Assembly: GCA_944362705.1 (NCBI GenBank) | Contig: CALVTO010000002.1 | Location: forward strand, 76,818 to 140,817 | Length of the DNA stretch: 64,000 nt | From: an uncultured Clostridia bacterium | Lineage (GTDB): Bacteria; Bacillota; Clostridia; Christensenellales; UBA1242 | Reading direction: 5' to 3' | Part shown: positions 34,714 through 45,900 of the stretch, one piece after another | Layout: every line of letters starts with the position of its first letter | How positions within the stretch are numbered: position 1 is the first letter of the stretch | The notes under the pieces: model-generated | Databases searched by the model: none | Told to the model about the DNA's origin: nothing | The model's input: the letters and a program-made list of their open reading frames with translations, nothing else | Program-made: the position numbers and the translations under genes

Positions 34714-37542
34714 TTTCTGTTTTTCTAAAATCTTTTTTAAGTATTGCCCGGTGTAACTTTGTTTGTTTTGCGCTAGTTCTTCTGGCGTACCTTGTGCAAC
34801 AATATTACCACCCTTTTCTCCGCCTTCTGGTCCTAGGTCTATAATATAATCTACCGTTTTTAGTAACTCTAAGTCATGTTCAATAACAAATACGGAATTG
34901 CCTGTGCTTACCAAACGTTGTAAAATAGACACTAACTTATCTATATCGTATGTATGCAAACCTGTGGTTGGTTCATCTAAAATGTATACTGTTTTACCGG
35001 TTGGGCGTTTAGCAAGTTCGGTGGCAAGTTTTACCCTTTGTGCTTCCCCACCAGAAAGCGTGGTGGCAGGTTGCCCCAGCTTAATATAACCTAACCCAAC
35101 ATCGTAAAGTGTTTGCAATTTATTTTTTAGCGACGGGTAATTTTCGAAAAACTTTAATGCTTCTTCTACGGTCATTTCTAACACTTCATAGATGTTTTTA
35201 CCCTTGTATAACACTTCTAACGTTTCACGGTTATATCGTTTCCCTTTACACACATCACACGTTACATATACATCTGGTAAAAAATGCATTTCAATTTTAT
35301 GCACGCCATCGCCACCACAAACTTCACAACGACCACCCGATATGTTAAAGCTAAAACGGCTCATGGTGTATCCACGCATTTTGGCTTCAGGTGTAGACGC
35401 AAAAATTTCACGAATAGACGTAAATAAGCCTGTATATGTTGCTGGATTACTACGCGGTGTTTTTCCAATAGGGCTTTGGTCTATAACAACCACTTTATCT
35501 ACATTTTCAAGCCCTTCAATACTTTCACAAGCGCCTTCTGGTTGTTTGGTGCGCATAATGCGATTAGATATATAAGGTTGCAATACTTCGTTAATTAAAC
35601 TACTTTTACCGCTACCTGAAACACCTGTAATGGCAACAAATAACCCTAGTGGCAACGCAACTTGTATACCTTTTAAATTGTTGTGCGTAACGTTATGCAT
35701 GGTCAGCCACTTATCTTTCGGTTTACGCCTTGTAGTAGGACAAGGAATGGATTTAGCGCCAGAAAGATATTTACCTGTAATAGAATGCTCGTTTTGCATA
35801 ATATCTGCTACAGTACCCGTTGCTACAATTTTTCCACCATGTACGCCCGCCTTAGGACCAACATCGACAATATAATCGGCATGACGAATCACTTCTTCGT
35901 CGTGTTCAACCACAATGATGGTATTGCCTAAATCACGCAACTTTAATAACGAATCAATAAGTTTAGATGTATCACGAGGATGCAACCCTATGCTAGGTTC
36001 ATCTAAAATGTACAAAACGCCCGTAAGACCGCTACCTATTTGCGAAGCTAAACGAATACGTTGCGCTTCGCCACCGGAAAGTGTAGACGCAGTACGCGAA
36101 AGCGTTAAATACCCAAGCCCTACATTCTGCAAGAAATGCAAGCGCGCTACAATTTCTTTCATTATCGGCTGACTGATCGTTTTTTCTTTTGCTGTTAGTT
36201 TTAACTGTTCAAGCCACGGAATCATGGCATCTACCGACATATCGGTAACATCGGCAATGTTTTTCTCTGCAATAAACACGTTTAAAGCTTGTGGGTTTAA
36301 GCGACGCCCATGACAAACCTCGCACACATGTTCTTGCATGTATTTTTCGAGTTCTTCTTTTATTTTATCGCTGTTCGATTCTTTATAACGTCGGTAAATG
36401 TTAGGAATAATGCCTTCAAATGGACGGTTAGTAGTAATACCCGTAGTAGACCCTAAATTGTATTTCACCTTTACAGGTTCTGTACCCGTGCCATATAGTA
36501 AAATATCTATCACTTTTCTTGGTAAATCTTTTATAGGCGTACGCAAAGAAAAATTGTATTGTTTGGCAAGCGCTGTATAGTACGATTTTGCCACATCACC
36601 ATCGCGCCAACCGGAAACATCGATACCGCTTTCTGCAATGGAAAGATTTGGATCTGGAATAACCAAATGCTCTTGTACTTCTAATGTAGACCCAATTCCG
36701 CTACAATTTGGGCAAGCGCCTTGTGGTGTGTTAAAAGAAAACAAACGTGGTGAAATTTCTTCAAAACTATACCCACATTCTTCACAAGCATTTTTGTTAG
36801 AGTACATATCTTGTGTGCCGTCCATATGGTCAATGAGCACTAACCCTTCAGCTAAATGCAGCGCAATTTCAATACTATCGGCAATACGGCTACGCAAACT
36901 TTCCTTTAAAATAATTCTATCAACAACAACAGAAACATTGTGCTTTTTGTTTTTATCAAGTTCCATAGGTTCTGATATATCATGCATCTCGCCATCGATT
37001 TGCACGCGAACATATCCTTGCTTTTTAAAGCCTTCTATTAGTTTCACAAACTCGCCTTTACGCCCACGCACTACAGGTGCTAGTATCATAAATTTTGCGC
37101 CTTCCCCTAGTTTCATAACGGAATCAACAATGGTATCAACGCTTTGAGAACGAATAGGTTTATGGCAATGTGGACAGTATGGCACACCAACGTGTGCAAA
37201 CAATAACCTAAAATAATCATAAATTTCGGTAACCGTTCCCACCGTAGAACGAGGATTGTTTGACGTTGTTTTTTGGTCGATGGCTATTGCGGGAGAAAGG
37301 CCTTCTATACGGTCGACATCCGGCTTTTGCATTTGCCCTAAAAATTGGCGCGCGTAAGAAGACAAAGACTCCATATAACGTCTTTGCCCTTCTGCAAAAA
37401 TGGTATCGAATGCTAAACTACTTTTACCGCTACCCGAAAGCCCTGTAAATACCACAAATTTGTCTCGCGGAATACGTACCGTTACGTCTTTTAAGTTGTT
37501 CTCTTTAGCACCAACTATGGTAATACATTTTTCTTCTTTCAT
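34705..37542 (-). CDS. uvrA: Excinuclease ABC subunit A
   Basis: Damage-sensing ATPase of nucleotide excision repair. The 945 residues show two ABC modules ([10 protein letters not shown] and [22 protein letters not shown] and [22 protein letters not shown] and [10 protein letters not shown]) and the zinc-binding Cys pairs ([33 protein letters not shown]). The start overlaps the uvrB stop by 4 nt (ATGA), so the operon order is uvrB-uvrA. Length normal. Confidence 0.98.
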   Translation of the reverse strand: MKEEKCITIVGAKENNLKDVTVRIPRDKFVVFTGLSGSGKSSLAFDTIFAEGQRRYMESLSSYARQFLGQMQKPDVDRIEGLSPAIAIDQKTTSNNPRSTVGTVTEIYDYFRLLFAHVGVPYCPHCHKPIRSQSVDTIVDSVMKLGEGAKFMILAPVVRGRKGEFVKLIEGFKKQGYVRVQIDGEMHDISEPMELDKNKKHNVSVVVDRIILKESLRSRIADSIEIALHLAEGLVLIDHMDGTQDMYSNKNACEECGYSFEEISPRLFSFNTPQGACPNCSGIGSTLEVQEHLVIPDPNLSIAESGIDVSGWRDGDVAKSYYTALAKQYNFSLRTPIKDLPRKVIDILLYGTGTEPVKVKYNLGSTTGITTNRPFEGIIPNIYRRYKESNSDKIKEELEKYMQEHVCEVCHGRRLNPQALNVFIAEKNIADVTDMSVDAMIPWLEQLKLTAKEKTISQPIMKEIVARLHFLQNVGLGYLTLSRTASTLSGGEAQRIRLASQIGSGLTGVLYILDEPSIGLHPRDTSKLIDSLLKLRDLGNTIIVVEHDEEVIRHADYIVDVGPKAGVHGGKIVATGTVADIMQNEHSITGKYLSGAKSIPCPTTRRKPKDKWLTMHNVTHNNLKGIQVALPLGLFVAITGVSGSGKSSLINEVLQPYISNRIMRTKQPEGACESIEGLENVDKVVVIDQSPIGKTPRSNPATYTGLFTSIREIFASTPEAKMRGYTMSRFSFNISGGRCEVCGGDGVHKIEMHFLPDVYVTCDVCKGKRYNRETLEVLYKGKNIYEVLEMTVEEALKFFENYPSLKNKLQTLYDVGLGYIKLGQPATTLSGGEAQRVKLATELAKRPTGKTVYILDEPTTGLHTYDIDKLVSILQRLVSTGNSVFVIEHDLELLKTVDYIIDLGPEGGEKGGNIVAQGTPEELAQNKQSYTGQYLKKILEKQKKL

Positions 37543-39518
37543 TGTTTGGTTCCTTTTGCTTTTTTATTTTGCTCGTTTGTTAGCGCTTGTAATTGATCAC
37601 GCAATTCAATCGCTTGTTCAAAATCTAAATTGTTCACAGCAACTTTTAACATAGCTTTTATGGTTTCTATTTGTTTACGAACATTTTTTGCATCGTATGA
37701 TTTTTCTTCTTTGGTTGTAATAGATAACGTATTTTGTATAGGTTTAATAATGGTTTTTGGCGTAATGCCATGTTTTTTATTGTATGCATCTTGCAGTGCA
37801 CGACGGCGCTGGGTTTCCGAAATGGCTTTTTGCATACTTTCGGTAATGACATCGGCATATAAAATAACTTTACCTTCGGCGTTGCGGGCAGCACGACCTA
37901 TGGTTTGAATAAGCGCACCCTCGCTACGCAAAAAGCCTTCTTTATCGGCGTCTAAAATAAGAACTCGTCGAACCTCTGGCATATCTAACCCTTCACGCAA
38001 TAGATTGATACCTACAACAATATCTACAACCCCTTTGCGCAATTTGTTAATAATTTCTAACCTTTCCATGGTTTTTACTTCCGAATGCAAATAACTTACT
38101 TTAAACCCTTGCTCTTTTAAATAATCGGTCAGTTTTTCTGCCATGTTTTTGGTAAGCGTAGTAATAAGCGTTCTGCCACCAGCAGCAATATTTTTATTGA
38201 GTTCGTCCATAATATTATCCATTTGACCTTTGGTTGGCCTTACTTCAATTTCTGGATCTAACAAACCTGTTGGACGAATAATTTGCTCGGCAATGTTATC
38301 TTGTCGTTGTAATTCATATGGGCCTGGTGTGGCCGAAACCGCAATCATTTGATGCCACTTTTGTTCCCATTCTTCAAATTTTAAAGGACGGTTATCGTAT
38401 GCTGATTTTAAACGGAAACCATATTGCACTAAATTATCTTTTCTTGCTTTATCTCCGTTATACATAGCACGTATTTGCGGTATAGTGATATGGCTTTCAT
38501 CAATTAAAAGCAGAAAGTCGTCTGGAAAATAATCCATAAGCGTATAAGGAGCTTCTCCAATTTCACGTCCATCAAAATAGCGCGAATAGTTTTCTATGCC
38601 ACTACAATACCCCACTTCTCGCATCATTTCAATATCGTAACTCACGCGTTGTTTTAATCTTTCGGCTTCTAATATTTTTCCAGCATCACGCATAGCCTGC
38701 ACTTCCTCTTCCATATCGGCTTCAATACGAGCCAAACAAGCTTGCATTTTTTCACTACTTGTTGCATAGTGGCTGGCTGGAAATATAGCTACGTGTTGTA
38801 ATGTGTGCAAAACATTACCCGTTACCGCATCTATTTCACTTATTTTTTCAATTTCGTCACCAAAAAAATCAACACGTATAAAAGCTGTAGATTGATTGGA
38901 CGGAAAAATATCTAACACATCACCTTTCACGCGGAAGGTAGAACGAACAAAATCTATTTCATTACGTTTATACTGAATATCTACAAGTTTGGAAATAACT
39001 GCATCGCGCTCTATTTGCATACCAGGGCGTAAAGAAACTGCCAAACGCGCATATTCTTTCGGCTCACCCAACCCATAAATACATGAAACCGATGCAACAA
39101 TAATTACATCTCGGCGTTCAAATAGCGCGCAGGTTGCTGAATGGCGAAGTTTATCAATTTCTTCGTTAATGGATTGCTCTTTTTCTATATAGGTATCGCT
39201 AGAAACAATATAAGCTTCTGGTTGGTAATAATCGTAATAGCTAACAAAGTAGCCCACCATATTGTTAGGAAACAATTCGCGCAATTCGTTACAAAGCTGT
39301 GCTGCCAAAGTCTTGTTGTGCGCAATTAAAAGCGTTGGTCTGTTGACCCTTTCAATAATATTGGCCATGGTATACGTTTTTCCGCTACCTGTTACACCTA
39401 ACAAAACTTGCGTACGTAATCCATCGTTAAGCCCTTGCACCAAAGAAGAAATGGCGGACTCTTGGTCGCCACGCGGAACTTTATCACTAACGATTTGAAA
39501 TGCTTTATCTTCTTTCAT
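37539..39518 (-). CDS. uvrB: Excinuclease ABC subunit B
   Basis: Damage-verification helicase-like protein. The 659 residues carry Walker [14 protein letters not shown], the damage-probing beta-hairpin region [11 protein letters not shown], a DEAD-like LLIDESH, motif [11 protein letters not shown] and the C-terminal UvrC-binding UVR domain ([23 protein letters not shown]). The ATG at 39516-39518 has no Shine-Dalgarno. A TATACT -10 box ends only 8 nt before it, so the mRNA is probably leaderless. No LexA-type box was seen upstream. Confidence 0.98.
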   Translation of the reverse strand: MKEDKAFQIVSDKVPRGDQESAISSLVQGLNDGLRTQVLLGVTGSGKTYTMANIIERVNRPTLLIAHNKTLAAQLCNELRELFPNNMVGYFVSYYDYYQPEAYIVSSDTYIEKEQSINEEIDKLRHSATCALFERRDVIIVASVSCIYGLGEPKEYARLAVSLRPGMQIERDAVISKLVDIQYKRNEIDFVRSTFRVKGDVLDIFPSNQSTAFIRVDFFGDEIEKISEIDAVTGNVLHTLQHVAIFPASHYATSSEKMQACLARIEADMEEEVQAMRDAGKILEAERLKQRVSYDIEMMREVGYCSGIENYSRYFDGREIGEAPYTLMDYFPDDFLLLIDESHITIPQIRAMYNGDKARKDNLVQYGFRLKSAYDNRPLKFEEWEQKWHQMIAVSATPGPYELQRQDNIAEQIIRPTGLLDPEIEVRPTKGQMDNIMDELNKNIAAGGRTLITTLTKNMAEKLTDYLKEQGFKVSYLHSEVKTMERLEIINKLRKGVVDIVVGINLLREGLDMPEVRRVLILDADKEGFLRSEGALIQTIGRAARNAEGKVILYADVITESMQKAISETQRRRALQDAYNKKHGITPKTIIKPIQNTLSITTKEEKSYDAKNVRKQIETIKAMLKVAVNNLDFEQAIELRDQLQALTNEQNKKAKGTKQ

Positions 39519-39526
39519 ATATCTCT

Positions 39527-39555
39527 AGTATACCCCAAACATACAAAATGAACAA
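39527..39555 (-). promoter_or_regulatory. uvrBA promoter (predicted leaderless transcript)
   Basis: -10 TATACT (39527-39532) and a weaker -35 TTGTTC (39550-39555), 17-bp spacer, minus strand. The expected start point falls on or next to the uvrB ATG. Confidence 0.6.
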
Positions 39556-39629
39556 TACTTTTTAGAACTTTTGCTATTAGACGTTTATTTTTTAAAAAAC
39601 CACAGTAAACAATGTCACACATAATATAA

Positions 39630-39655
39630 AAAAGTAACGGAATACCGTTACTTTT
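39630..39655. terminator. Terminator of the MacB-type ABC operon
   Basis: Perfect stem AAAAGTAACGG-(AATA)-CCGTTACTTTT with T-runs on both sides; on minus it follows the permease gene at 39709. Confidence 0.85.
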
Positions 39656-39708
39656 ATTGCATTGTCACACATAGCACCTGCATAACATAAATGAAATTTT
39701 TTAAAAAA

Positions 39709-41268
39709 TTATTCGTGCCTTAATGCATCAATTGGTTGCAATGAAGCAGCTTTAACTGCTGGGTACATACCAAAAATAACCCCTATACCCACACAGAAAC
39801 CGAGTGATAAAAATATTACCCAAACAGGCATTATAAGTGTTATACCCATAAGGTTACCAATGATAAGCGCGCTTACAGCGCTTAACACTAAACCTATAGC
39901 GCCACCAAGTAACGTAACCACAAGTGCTTCTAATAAAAACTGCAAAAGTATGCTCGATTTTTTTGCACCTATTGCCTTACGAATACCAATTTCTCGCGTA
40001 CGTTCAGATACGGTTACAAGCATAATATTCATAATGCCAATACCGCCAACCACAAGAGAAATGCCTGAAATAACCGTAAGCATAATTTGTAAAATATCCA
40101 TGGCCTGGTCAGCAATGCTAGCTATGCTTTTCATGGATAGAATCATCACATCTTCCATAACCGTATAGCCTTTGGTTTGAAACTCCATCATAAGCGCTGC
40201 GGAGCCCGCATCAACCGCATCTTCTGTTTCAAATAAAAAATAGGCTGCATTAATAGGAATTTCGCTAAGTTGGGTAGCTGTACTAGAAAACAATGCAATA
40301 TTTGCCGTATCCCAAAGTACATATACATTGCCTTGTTTTGTTTTTAAAAACTGCATCATATCTCCCACGCCCGCCATACCATCTGTGGAAGACGTTGAAC
40401 CGCTCATGGAAATAGAAGAACTACTAGATTTTAAAACACCAACAATGGTGTACTCTTCTCCACCCATGAAACTTTCTGTTTTTGTAATACTTTGCGGAGC
40501 AGTTAGCTGCGACGCTTGACAAATGTTTTGCACGGACTTAACCATCGCTTCTTCTGTTAATAAAAATTGAGGGTTTTCTACCGTAAGCGTAAGTATATTA
40601 CCCTGTAAAAAGCTCTCGTTATATTCTGGAAGTTGTGTAAACAACATTTGCTTTATGGCATTGTAATACGCTTGCGCTTGCATTGGCTCTGGTAAAGTTA
40701 ATTTTACCACATATTGTAATGTTCCACCAAGTGTAACCGTTTGACCAATTACCTTTGTAATTGTTACACTTTCTCCAAAATATGCTTTGATAAACGATTC
40801 ATCTACCAAACATTCATTGGTATTTTGTATAAACTCGCCTTCTATTTCAAGGTCACGAATGGTTGTAAAATTTTCTTGTACCGAGTTTACGGTGCTAGTT
40901 ACTGCCATAGTGCTTGTTTGCCCTTGTAAAGTAATATCTACCGTTTTTTGCGCTTGGTTAACATTGATATTGTTTTTTACGGTTACCATGTAATCAAACG
41001 AACCTAAATCTTCTCGGGCCTGCAAAGATAACGCAATTTCATCGATGGTAGATTGGTACATAGGTTTGTTGTTTGACATACTGCTTACGCTAACTAAGCG
41101 ACTTTCTTTATATAATGCGCCTATAACAGCATCGGTAGCTCCAGATGTTACCGTGGTTAAAAGAGCAACCGTTGTAACCCCAATAATAACCCCTAGCATG
41201 GTTAAAAACGTTCTTAATTTATTGCTTCCCAGCGATTTAAACGCCATTTTGATAGATTGCCAGAACAT
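39709..41268 (-). CDS. MacB/FtsX-type ABC transporter permease
   Basis: A 519-residue MacB-like permease. The first helix (NKLRTFLTMLGVIIGVTTVALLTTV) is followed by a large extracytoplasmic domain (about residues 50-390). The three-helix FtsX core follows (MLTVISGISLVVGGIGIMNIMLVTVSERTREIGIRKAIGAKK is its signature, split over helix 2 and its loop). It overlaps by 1 nt the ATPase gene upstream. Such systems transmit conformational force across the membrane or extrude peptides and lipids. Substrate is unknown. Confidence 0.93.
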   Translation of the reverse strand: MFWQSIKMAFKSLGSNKLRTFLTMLGVIIGVTTVALLTTVTSGATDAVIGALYKESRLVSVSSMSNNKPMYQSTIDEIALSLQAREDLGSFDYMVTVKNNINVNQAQKTVDITLQGQTSTMAVTSTVNSVQENFTTIRDLEIEGEFIQNTNECLVDESFIKAYFGESVTITKVIGQTVTLGGTLQYVVKLTLPEPMQAQAYYNAIKQMLFTQLPEYNESFLQGNILTLTVENPQFLLTEEAMVKSVQNICQASQLTAPQSITKTESFMGGEEYTIVGVLKSSSSSISMSGSTSSTDGMAGVGDMMQFLKTKQGNVYVLWDTANIALFSSTATQLSEIPINAAYFLFETEDAVDAGSAALMMEFQTKGYTVMEDVMILSMKSIASIADQAMDILQIMLTVISGISLVVGGIGIMNIMLVTVSERTREIGIRKAIGAKKSSILLQFLLEALVVTLLGGAIGLVLSAVSALIIGNLMGITLIMPVWVIFLSLGFCVGIGVIFGMYPAVKAASLQPIDALRHE

Positions 41269-42086
41269 TATTCTTTTTCCCCCTCTAGCGCAGATTTTCG
41301 CCTTGATATTTTGCGCTTTTGTTTTGGTTGTGTAGGTTGTTGTTGAACGCTTTGTTGCGCGTTACCTTTTGTTTGCGCTTGCGTTTCTGCCTCACGCCAA
41401 TGCGAAAGTTCTTGCTTAGATATTTCTGTGAGTTTTCCATCAATCATGCGGTACACGCGATGCGCGTATTGCGCAACCTTTTCATCATGTGTAATTAAAA
41501 TAATGGTAACTCCATTGCTATTTAGTTGTGTTAAAATTTCCATAACATCGGCGCCGGTTTTACTATCTAGGTTTCCCGTTGGTTCATCCGCTAAAATAAT
41601 GCTAGGATGTGTAGCAAACGCACGTGCAATGGCTATACGTTGTTGTTGCCCACCGGATAACTCACTTGGTTTATGCGCGCCCCTTTCCGACATTCCTACA
41701 ACTTCTAATGCCTGTTCTACACGCCGTTTTCTTTCTTCACGTTTTAAGCCTTGATAAATTAAAGGTAATTCTACATTTTCACGCGCGGTTAGTTTTGGCA
41801 ACAAATTAAACCCTTGAAATATAAAACCTATTTTTTTATTTCTAAATTTCGCCAAGTCGTTTTCTTTAAAATTTTTAACTAAAACGCCATCAATAAAATA
41901 TTCACCTTCCGTAGGAACGTCTAGGCAACCAAGCACATTCATAAGTGTACTTTTACCTGAACCTGAAGGCCCAATAATGGCAACAAATTCTCCGTCGTTT
42001 ACGGTAAACGATACGTCATCGAGCGCTTTAACAACATTACCGCCACCCATTGTATAATATTTTTTTACATGTTTAACTTCTATCAT
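41268..42086 (-). CDS. MacB/LolD-type ABC transporter ATPase
   Basis: A 272-residue ATPase: Walker A GPSGSGKST, signature ELSGGQQQRIAIARAF, Walker B IILADEPTGNLD, H-loop ITHDEKVA. About 40 extra C-terminal residues are Gln- and Lys-rich (QSVQQQPTQPKQKRK) and look disordered. AAGAGGTAAC lies before the ATG. Partner of the permease immediately downstream. Confidence 0.95.
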   Translation of the reverse strand: MIEVKHVKKYYTMGGGNVVKALDDVSFTVNDGEFVAIIGPSGSGKSTLMNVLGCLDVPTEGEYFIDGVLVKNFKENDLAKFRNKKIGFIFQGFNLLPKLTARENVELPLIYQGLKREERKRRVEQALEVVGMSERGAHKPSELSGGQQQRIAIARAFATHPSIILADEPTGNLDSKTGADVMEILTQLNSNGVTIILITHDEKVAQYAHRVYRMIDGKLTEISKQELSHWREAETQAQTKGNAQQSVQQQPTQPKQKRKISRRKSALEGEKE

Positions 42087-42149
42087 ATGTTACCTCTTGT
42101 ATACTATACTATGAAATACCTTTAATTGTATACTAAATAAAAGATTTTA

Positions 42150-42178
42150 TTGACAAACCAACGCGAAACATGTATACT
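42150..42178 (+). promoter_or_regulatory. glyS promoter
   Basis: Consensus -35 TTGACA (42150-42155) and -10 TATACT (42173-42178), 17-bp spacer, directly upstream of the T-box leader. Confidence 0.9.
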
Positions 42179-42184
42179 TATCAA

Positions 42185-42400
42185 ACAATTACATATTGCG
42201 TTGAAAAAGAAGAGTACACAACAAAACCCACATTAGAGAGTGAGCCCTTGGCTGGAAGGTTCTGTAAGGCTGTTGTGGAAGGCACTTTGGAGCAAGTAAA
42301 AAGAAAGTGGATAGCTTAGCGCTATCAATTAGGGTGGAACCGCGGTTGCTACAATCGTCCCTATGTCTTTAGGCATAGAGATATTGTAGCAATTTTTTAT
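42185..42400 (+). promoter_or_regulatory. T-box riboswitch, glycine specifier
   Basis: Leader RNA that senses uncharged tRNA-Gly. It has the T-box sequence AGGGTGGAACCGCGG (42330-42344) and an AGTA element near 42213. Stem I contains GGAAGGCACTTTGGAGC, where GGC (42281-42283) is the likely glycine specifier codon. The terminator arms TTGCTACAAT and ATTGTAGCAA are followed by a T-run (about 42346-42396). The antiterminator forms with the T-box sequence when tRNA-Gly is uncharged. Confidence 0.95.
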
Positions 42401-42413
42401 AAGGAGAAACAAT

Positions 42414-43787
42414 ATGAAACAAAACGTAAGCATGGACAAAATTCAGGCACACTGCAAAACCGTAGGGTTTGTATTTCCAGGTAGTGAAATTTATGGCGGG
42501 TTTGCCAACACTTGGGACTTTGGCCCTATTGGTGTAGAGTTAAAAAACAACATTAAACGTGCATGGTGGAAAAAATTTGTGCAAGAACGTACCGATACGT
42601 TTGGCGTAGACTGTGCTATTTTAATGAACCCACGCGTATGGGACGCAAGCGGACACGTTGCAAGCTTTGGCGACCCTAAAATGGATTGCAAAAACTGCAA
42701 ACAAAGATTTAGAGCCGATACCTTAATTGAGGAACACAGCAAGGGCGCGGTTTCTGCCGAAGCCATGACTAATGAACAAATGGAAGCCTATATTGAAGAG
42801 CATAACATTCATTGCCCTCACTGCGGTGCAAAAGACTGGACCCCTATTCGTAAATTCAACCCTATGTTTATCACTTCACGCGGAACGTTAGAAGCCGATG
42901 CAGATAAAGTTTACCTTCGCCCAGAAACATGCCAAGGTGAATATGTAAACTTTTTAAATGTACAAAGAACCACACGTGCAAAAATTCCTTTTGCCATTGC
43001 ACAAATTGGTAAAAGTTTTAGAAATGAAATCACTCCAGGCAACTTCTTATTCCGTACCATAGAGTTTGAACAAATGGAATTACAAAAATTCTGCCATGAT
43101 AAAGATTCTATGGATATTTACAACGATTACAAACAACAAGCGTGGAACTTTGTTACCAGCCTAGGATTACAAGCCGACCACCTACGCTTCCATGACCACG
43201 ACAAACTTGCACATTACGCAAAAGCAGCTTGTGATATTCAATACTTATTTCCTATGGGATGGCAAGAGTTAAACGGCGTTCACCATAGAGGTACTTGGGA
43301 CCTTTCTCGCCATCAAGAATATTCCGGAAAAAGCATGGCTTACCTAGACCCATTTACAAACGAAAAATATATTCCTACCGTTATAGAATATTCCATTGGC
43401 GCAGACAGATTAACCCTTGCACTTATTTGCGAAGCGTATGATGAAGAAACTTTAGAAAATGGAGAAACACGCGTTGTTATGCACTTCCACCCAGCCATTG
43501 CGCCATACAAAGTTGCTGTTCTGCCATTACAAAAGAATTTAAGCGAAAAAGCCAAAGAAGTATTTAGCAAACTTTCTACTTTCTTTATGTGTGATTACGA
43601 CGAAGCAGGTTCTATTGGTAAACGTTATCGCCGTCAGGACCAAATTGGAACTCCAATGTGCGTAACCATTGATTTTGATACATTAGAAGATAACACCGTT
43701 ACCCTACGCGACCGCGACACCATGGAACAAATTCGTTTACCTATAGAGGAACTTGTGCCATATATTACAAACAAAATTGCATTTTAA
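42414..43787 (+). CDS. glyS: Glycyl-tRNA synthetase (class II, homodimeric type)
   Basis: Charges tRNA-Gly. The 457-residue protein starts at an ATG with AAGGAG 7 nt upstream. The N-terminal catalytic core has GFVFPGSEIYGGFANTWDFGP, class II motif 2 FRNEITPGNFLFRTIEFEQME and motif 3 EYSIGADRLTLAL. A zinc-binding insertion has CKNCKQRF and CPHCGAKDW. The C-terminal anticodon domain has HPAIAPYKVAVLPL. Regulated by the T-box upstream. Confidence 0.97.
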   Translation: MKQNVSMDKIQAHCKTVGFVFPGSEIYGGFANTWDFGPIGVELKNNIKRAWWKKFVQERTDTFGVDCAILMNPRVWDASGHVASFGDPKMDCKNCKQRFRADTLIEEHSKGAVSAEAMTNEQMEAYIEEHNIHCPHCGAKDWTPIRKFNPMFITSRGTLEADADKVYLRPETCQGEYVNFLNVQRTTRAKIPFAIAQIGKSFRNEITPGNFLFRTIEFEQMELQKFCHDKDSMDIYNDYKQQAWNFVTSLGLQADHLRFHDHDKLAHYAKAACDIQYLFPMGWQELNGVHHRGTWDLSRHQEYSGKSMAYLDPFTNEKYIPTVIEYSIGADRLTLALICEAYDEETLENGETRVVMHFHPAIAPYKVAVLPLQKNLSEKAKEVFSKLSTFFMCDYDEAGSIGKRYRRQDQIGTPMCVTIDFDTLEDNTVTLRDRDTMEQIRLPIEELVPYITNKIAF

Positions 43788-43788
43788 T

Positions 43789-43822
43789 AAAAAAAAGAAG
43801 AGATAAATTCTCTTCTTTTTAT
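43789..43822. terminator. Bidirectional terminator after glyS
   Basis: Stem AAAAAGAAGAGA-TAAA-TTCTCTTCTTTTT between convergent genes, with A- and T-runs on either side. Confidence 0.9.
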
Positions 43823-44541
43823 TTTCCTTCGGTTTTTGTTTCCGTTTCTTTTTGCACCGTAAAATCGGTAATTTCCATAAGTTGTGGAGCTGAAGCTTCT
43901 TTTTTTGCTTTTTTCTTTTTTAAAATAAGTTTTACAACAATAGCTGTTAAAATTACTAGCACCGCTAAACCGCAAAAAGCATACAATACAATATCTTCGT
44001 AGCCGACAAACAACGAGCAAACCAACACCATAATCGCCCCAGCAATAGCGTTACCCACAAACGCGGCAGAAACGCCTTTAACCCAGCCTAAATTAAGGTA
44101 TGCCGCTATCGCACTACCCGTCCATGCACCTGTGAGCGGTAATGGTATGGCAATAAACGTAGCCGTTCCCCAAAATTTTCTTAAATTGGCGCGACGTATC
44201 GTTGCTCCCGTTTGTATAGTGGCTGAAACTTTATCACTTTTGCTTTTAAATTTTTCTTCTAACGAAGTGGCAATACCTTTAAACCACTTTGTTTTTTTCA
44301 TCCATGTAAAAACTGGAATAAGTAAAGGAACAATAATCATAGCTGGTATGGTTGACCCGATAACTGCACAAAGATATGCTTGCCACCAAGTTAGTGCCCC
44401 TGAACCCCAAATAGCCACACTCATTCCAAAAGGAATAGCACCACGAAGTTCTACTACAGGAATCATACTTATGAGAAAAACGGCAAGCCATGTATGCTCA
44501 CCAAATGCTTGTACAAATGCGTTTTGTATTGCTTCTGCCAT
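43819..44541 (-). CDS. Small multidrug export-like membrane protein (COG2426)
   Basis: A 240-residue membrane protein with about five hydrophobic segments. The conserved stretch FLISMIPVVELRGAIPFGMSV, with its membrane-embedded E-L-R-G, and FIAIPLPLTGAWTGSAIA are diagnostic for the 'putative small multidrug export protein' family. The basic KKKKAKKEA and acidic C-terminal tail of about 35 residues is extra. AAGGGG precedes the ATG. Last gene of a block that begins with the phosphatase at 46355. True substrate is unknown. Confidence 0.85.
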   Translation of the reverse strand: MAEAIQNAFVQAFGEHTWLAVFLISMIPVVELRGAIPFGMSVAIWGSGALTWWQAYLCAVIGSTIPAMIIVPLLIPVFTWMKKTKWFKGIATSLEEKFKSKSDKVSATIQTGATIRRANLRKFWGTATFIAIPLPLTGAWTGSAIAAYLNLGWVKGVSAAFVGNAIAGAIMVLVCSLFVGYEDIVLYAFCGLAVLVILTAIVVKLILKKKKAKKEASAPQLMEITDFTVQKETETKTEGK

Positions 44542-44542
44542 A

Positions 44543-45424
44543 TTATTTCCCCTTGATACAATGAGTATATGCGCTTTGCACGGTCTGTATGCTTTGCGCC
44601 AATATCTGTTTTTGCTCTTGCCAATACGCTTGCATATCTTCCGTGGCTACTTCATATTGTGCGTAAGCTAGCATGTAACTCGATTGATATATTTCTAAAC
44701 TTTTGTATAAATATACGGCACGCTGTTTTTGTGCCATTTCTTCCGTTTGCCCTATAAAAGAATCTGCCTTTGTGTATGCTTCTTCAGCTTGAGCAAGCAT
44801 AATATCATACACGCGAGATGCCATGGTAACCGTATCGGCAAAAGCAGCGAGTTGTGTATACACTTGCTTTAAAGTAAGCGAGGAATCTTGATAAACACAA
44901 TCAATATATGCCGTAGTTGCATAAAAATAAGGTTCCATTTGCACATTCGTTAAAAAGTTAATAGCAAGGCTTTTTGCTTGTTCTTTACTCCCTATTTTGT
45001 AAGTAAGTTGTATTTGTTTTTTTGCAAAATAACTTTGTACCGATGCTGTATAGGCAATTTTATCTATGCTAGTAACTGCAAAAGCAGATGCATCTAACGT
45101 TTTGCTAAACTTTGCATAGTCTGTTTTTTGTTGAATTTCTTGAATATAATCTAGTGCTTTTTGTTCATTACCGGCAGATAAATTTACTAAAATAACATTA
45201 TATAAATCTTCAATTTTTTGTGTGCGCGCATATTCGGTTTCGTAACAAAACACTTCGGCTTGATTTAAACCCAAATAATCGTAATATTGCGCGGCTGTTT
45301 TGGGAACGAAAACGGTTAGTGCCATACAGAGCCATGTAAAACAAGAGAGTACACCTAGTATTGTATACCCTATCGTTTTTACTATAAAACGCGACATGCT
45401 TTTTTGAGAAAAATTCGCTTCCAT
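44543..45424 (-). CDS. Membrane-anchored helical protein of unknown function
   Basis: Not recognised. The 293 residues have one N-terminal transmembrane helix (IGYTILGVLSCFTWLCMALTVFV) after a basic start, and an outer region made of alpha helices rich in Ala, Tyr and Gln. Spacing hints at TPR-like helical hairpins (for example VNLSAGNEQKALDYIQEI). It sits 8 nt after rpiB and 1 nt before the COG2426 gene, so it is in the same operon. No catalytic motif. Confidence 0.75.
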   Translation of the reverse strand: MEANFSQKSMSRFIVKTIGYTILGVLSCFTWLCMALTVFVPKTAAQYYDYLGLNQAEVFCYETEYARTQKIEDLYNVILVNLSAGNEQKALDYIQEIQQKTDYAKFSKTLDASAFAVTSIDKIAYTASVQSYFAKKQIQLTYKIGSKEQAKSLAINFLTNVQMEPYFYATTAYIDCVYQDSSLTLKQVYTQLAAFADTVTMASRVYDIMLAQAEEAYTKADSFIGQTEEMAQKQRAVYLYKSLEIYQSSYMLAYAQYEVATEDMQAYWQEQKQILAQSIQTVQSAYTHCIKGK

Positions 45425-45432
45425 GCTCCCTC

Positions 45433-45900
45433 TTATTGCTTGTTTTCTACATTTTGTACATCTTGAAACCTACGCACGCGACGCGTAACTGCATCAAAAT
45501 CGGTATTACAAAAAGCATCAATTCTATCTAGCGCTTCTTGCACAGACACAACATTTTTTCCATGATACCCCGCACCAAAACACATACAGTTACAATTATT
45601 ATGTATGCGCGCATCGGCAGCGTCGTCAGCAGAAAATACGCGACCTGCATATACGCCTTTAAATTTACTTGCCAGCACACATACACCCATACCTGTTCCA
45701 CACATAAGAATACCAGCTTCAATTTCTTTGCGTTGCAATGCTTCGCATAGTGCAATTACAGGGCCGGTATAATCATCGGTAGGGTTATAAGTATAAACGC
45801 CATAATCGGTCCATTCGTATATATCGTTACTTTGCTCTATAATTTGTTTTTTTAATTCAAACGCATTATGATCTCCCGCAATACCTAGTTTTCTAAACAT
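45433..45900 (-). CDS. rpiB: Ribose-5-phosphate isomerase B / LacA family
   Basis: Sugar-phosphate isomerase of the RpiB/LacAB family. The 155 residues show the N-terminal IAGDHNAFELK (the family has GxDHxG/A), CGTGMGVCVLASKFKGVYAGR with the catalytic Cys, and DAADARIHNNCNCMCFG. It overlaps the phosphatase gene by 16 nt, matching the ywlE-ywlF arrangement of Bacillus. Ribose-5-P isomerisation is most likely; a galactose-6-P role cannot be ruled out. Confidence 0.9.
   Translation of the reverse strand: MFRKLGIAGDHNAFELKKQIIEQSNDIYEWTDYGVYTYNPTDDYTGPVIALCEALQRKEIEAGILMCGTGMGVCVLASKFKGVYAGRVFSADDAADARIHNNCNCMCFGAGYHGKNVVSVQEALDRIDAFCNTDFDAVTRRVRRFQDVQNVENKQ

Noticed and set aside
39519..39600. 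LexA/SOS box upstream of uvrB
   Set aside because: No GAAC-N4-GTTC-like palindrome was found; two GTTC motifs occur in the same orientation only.
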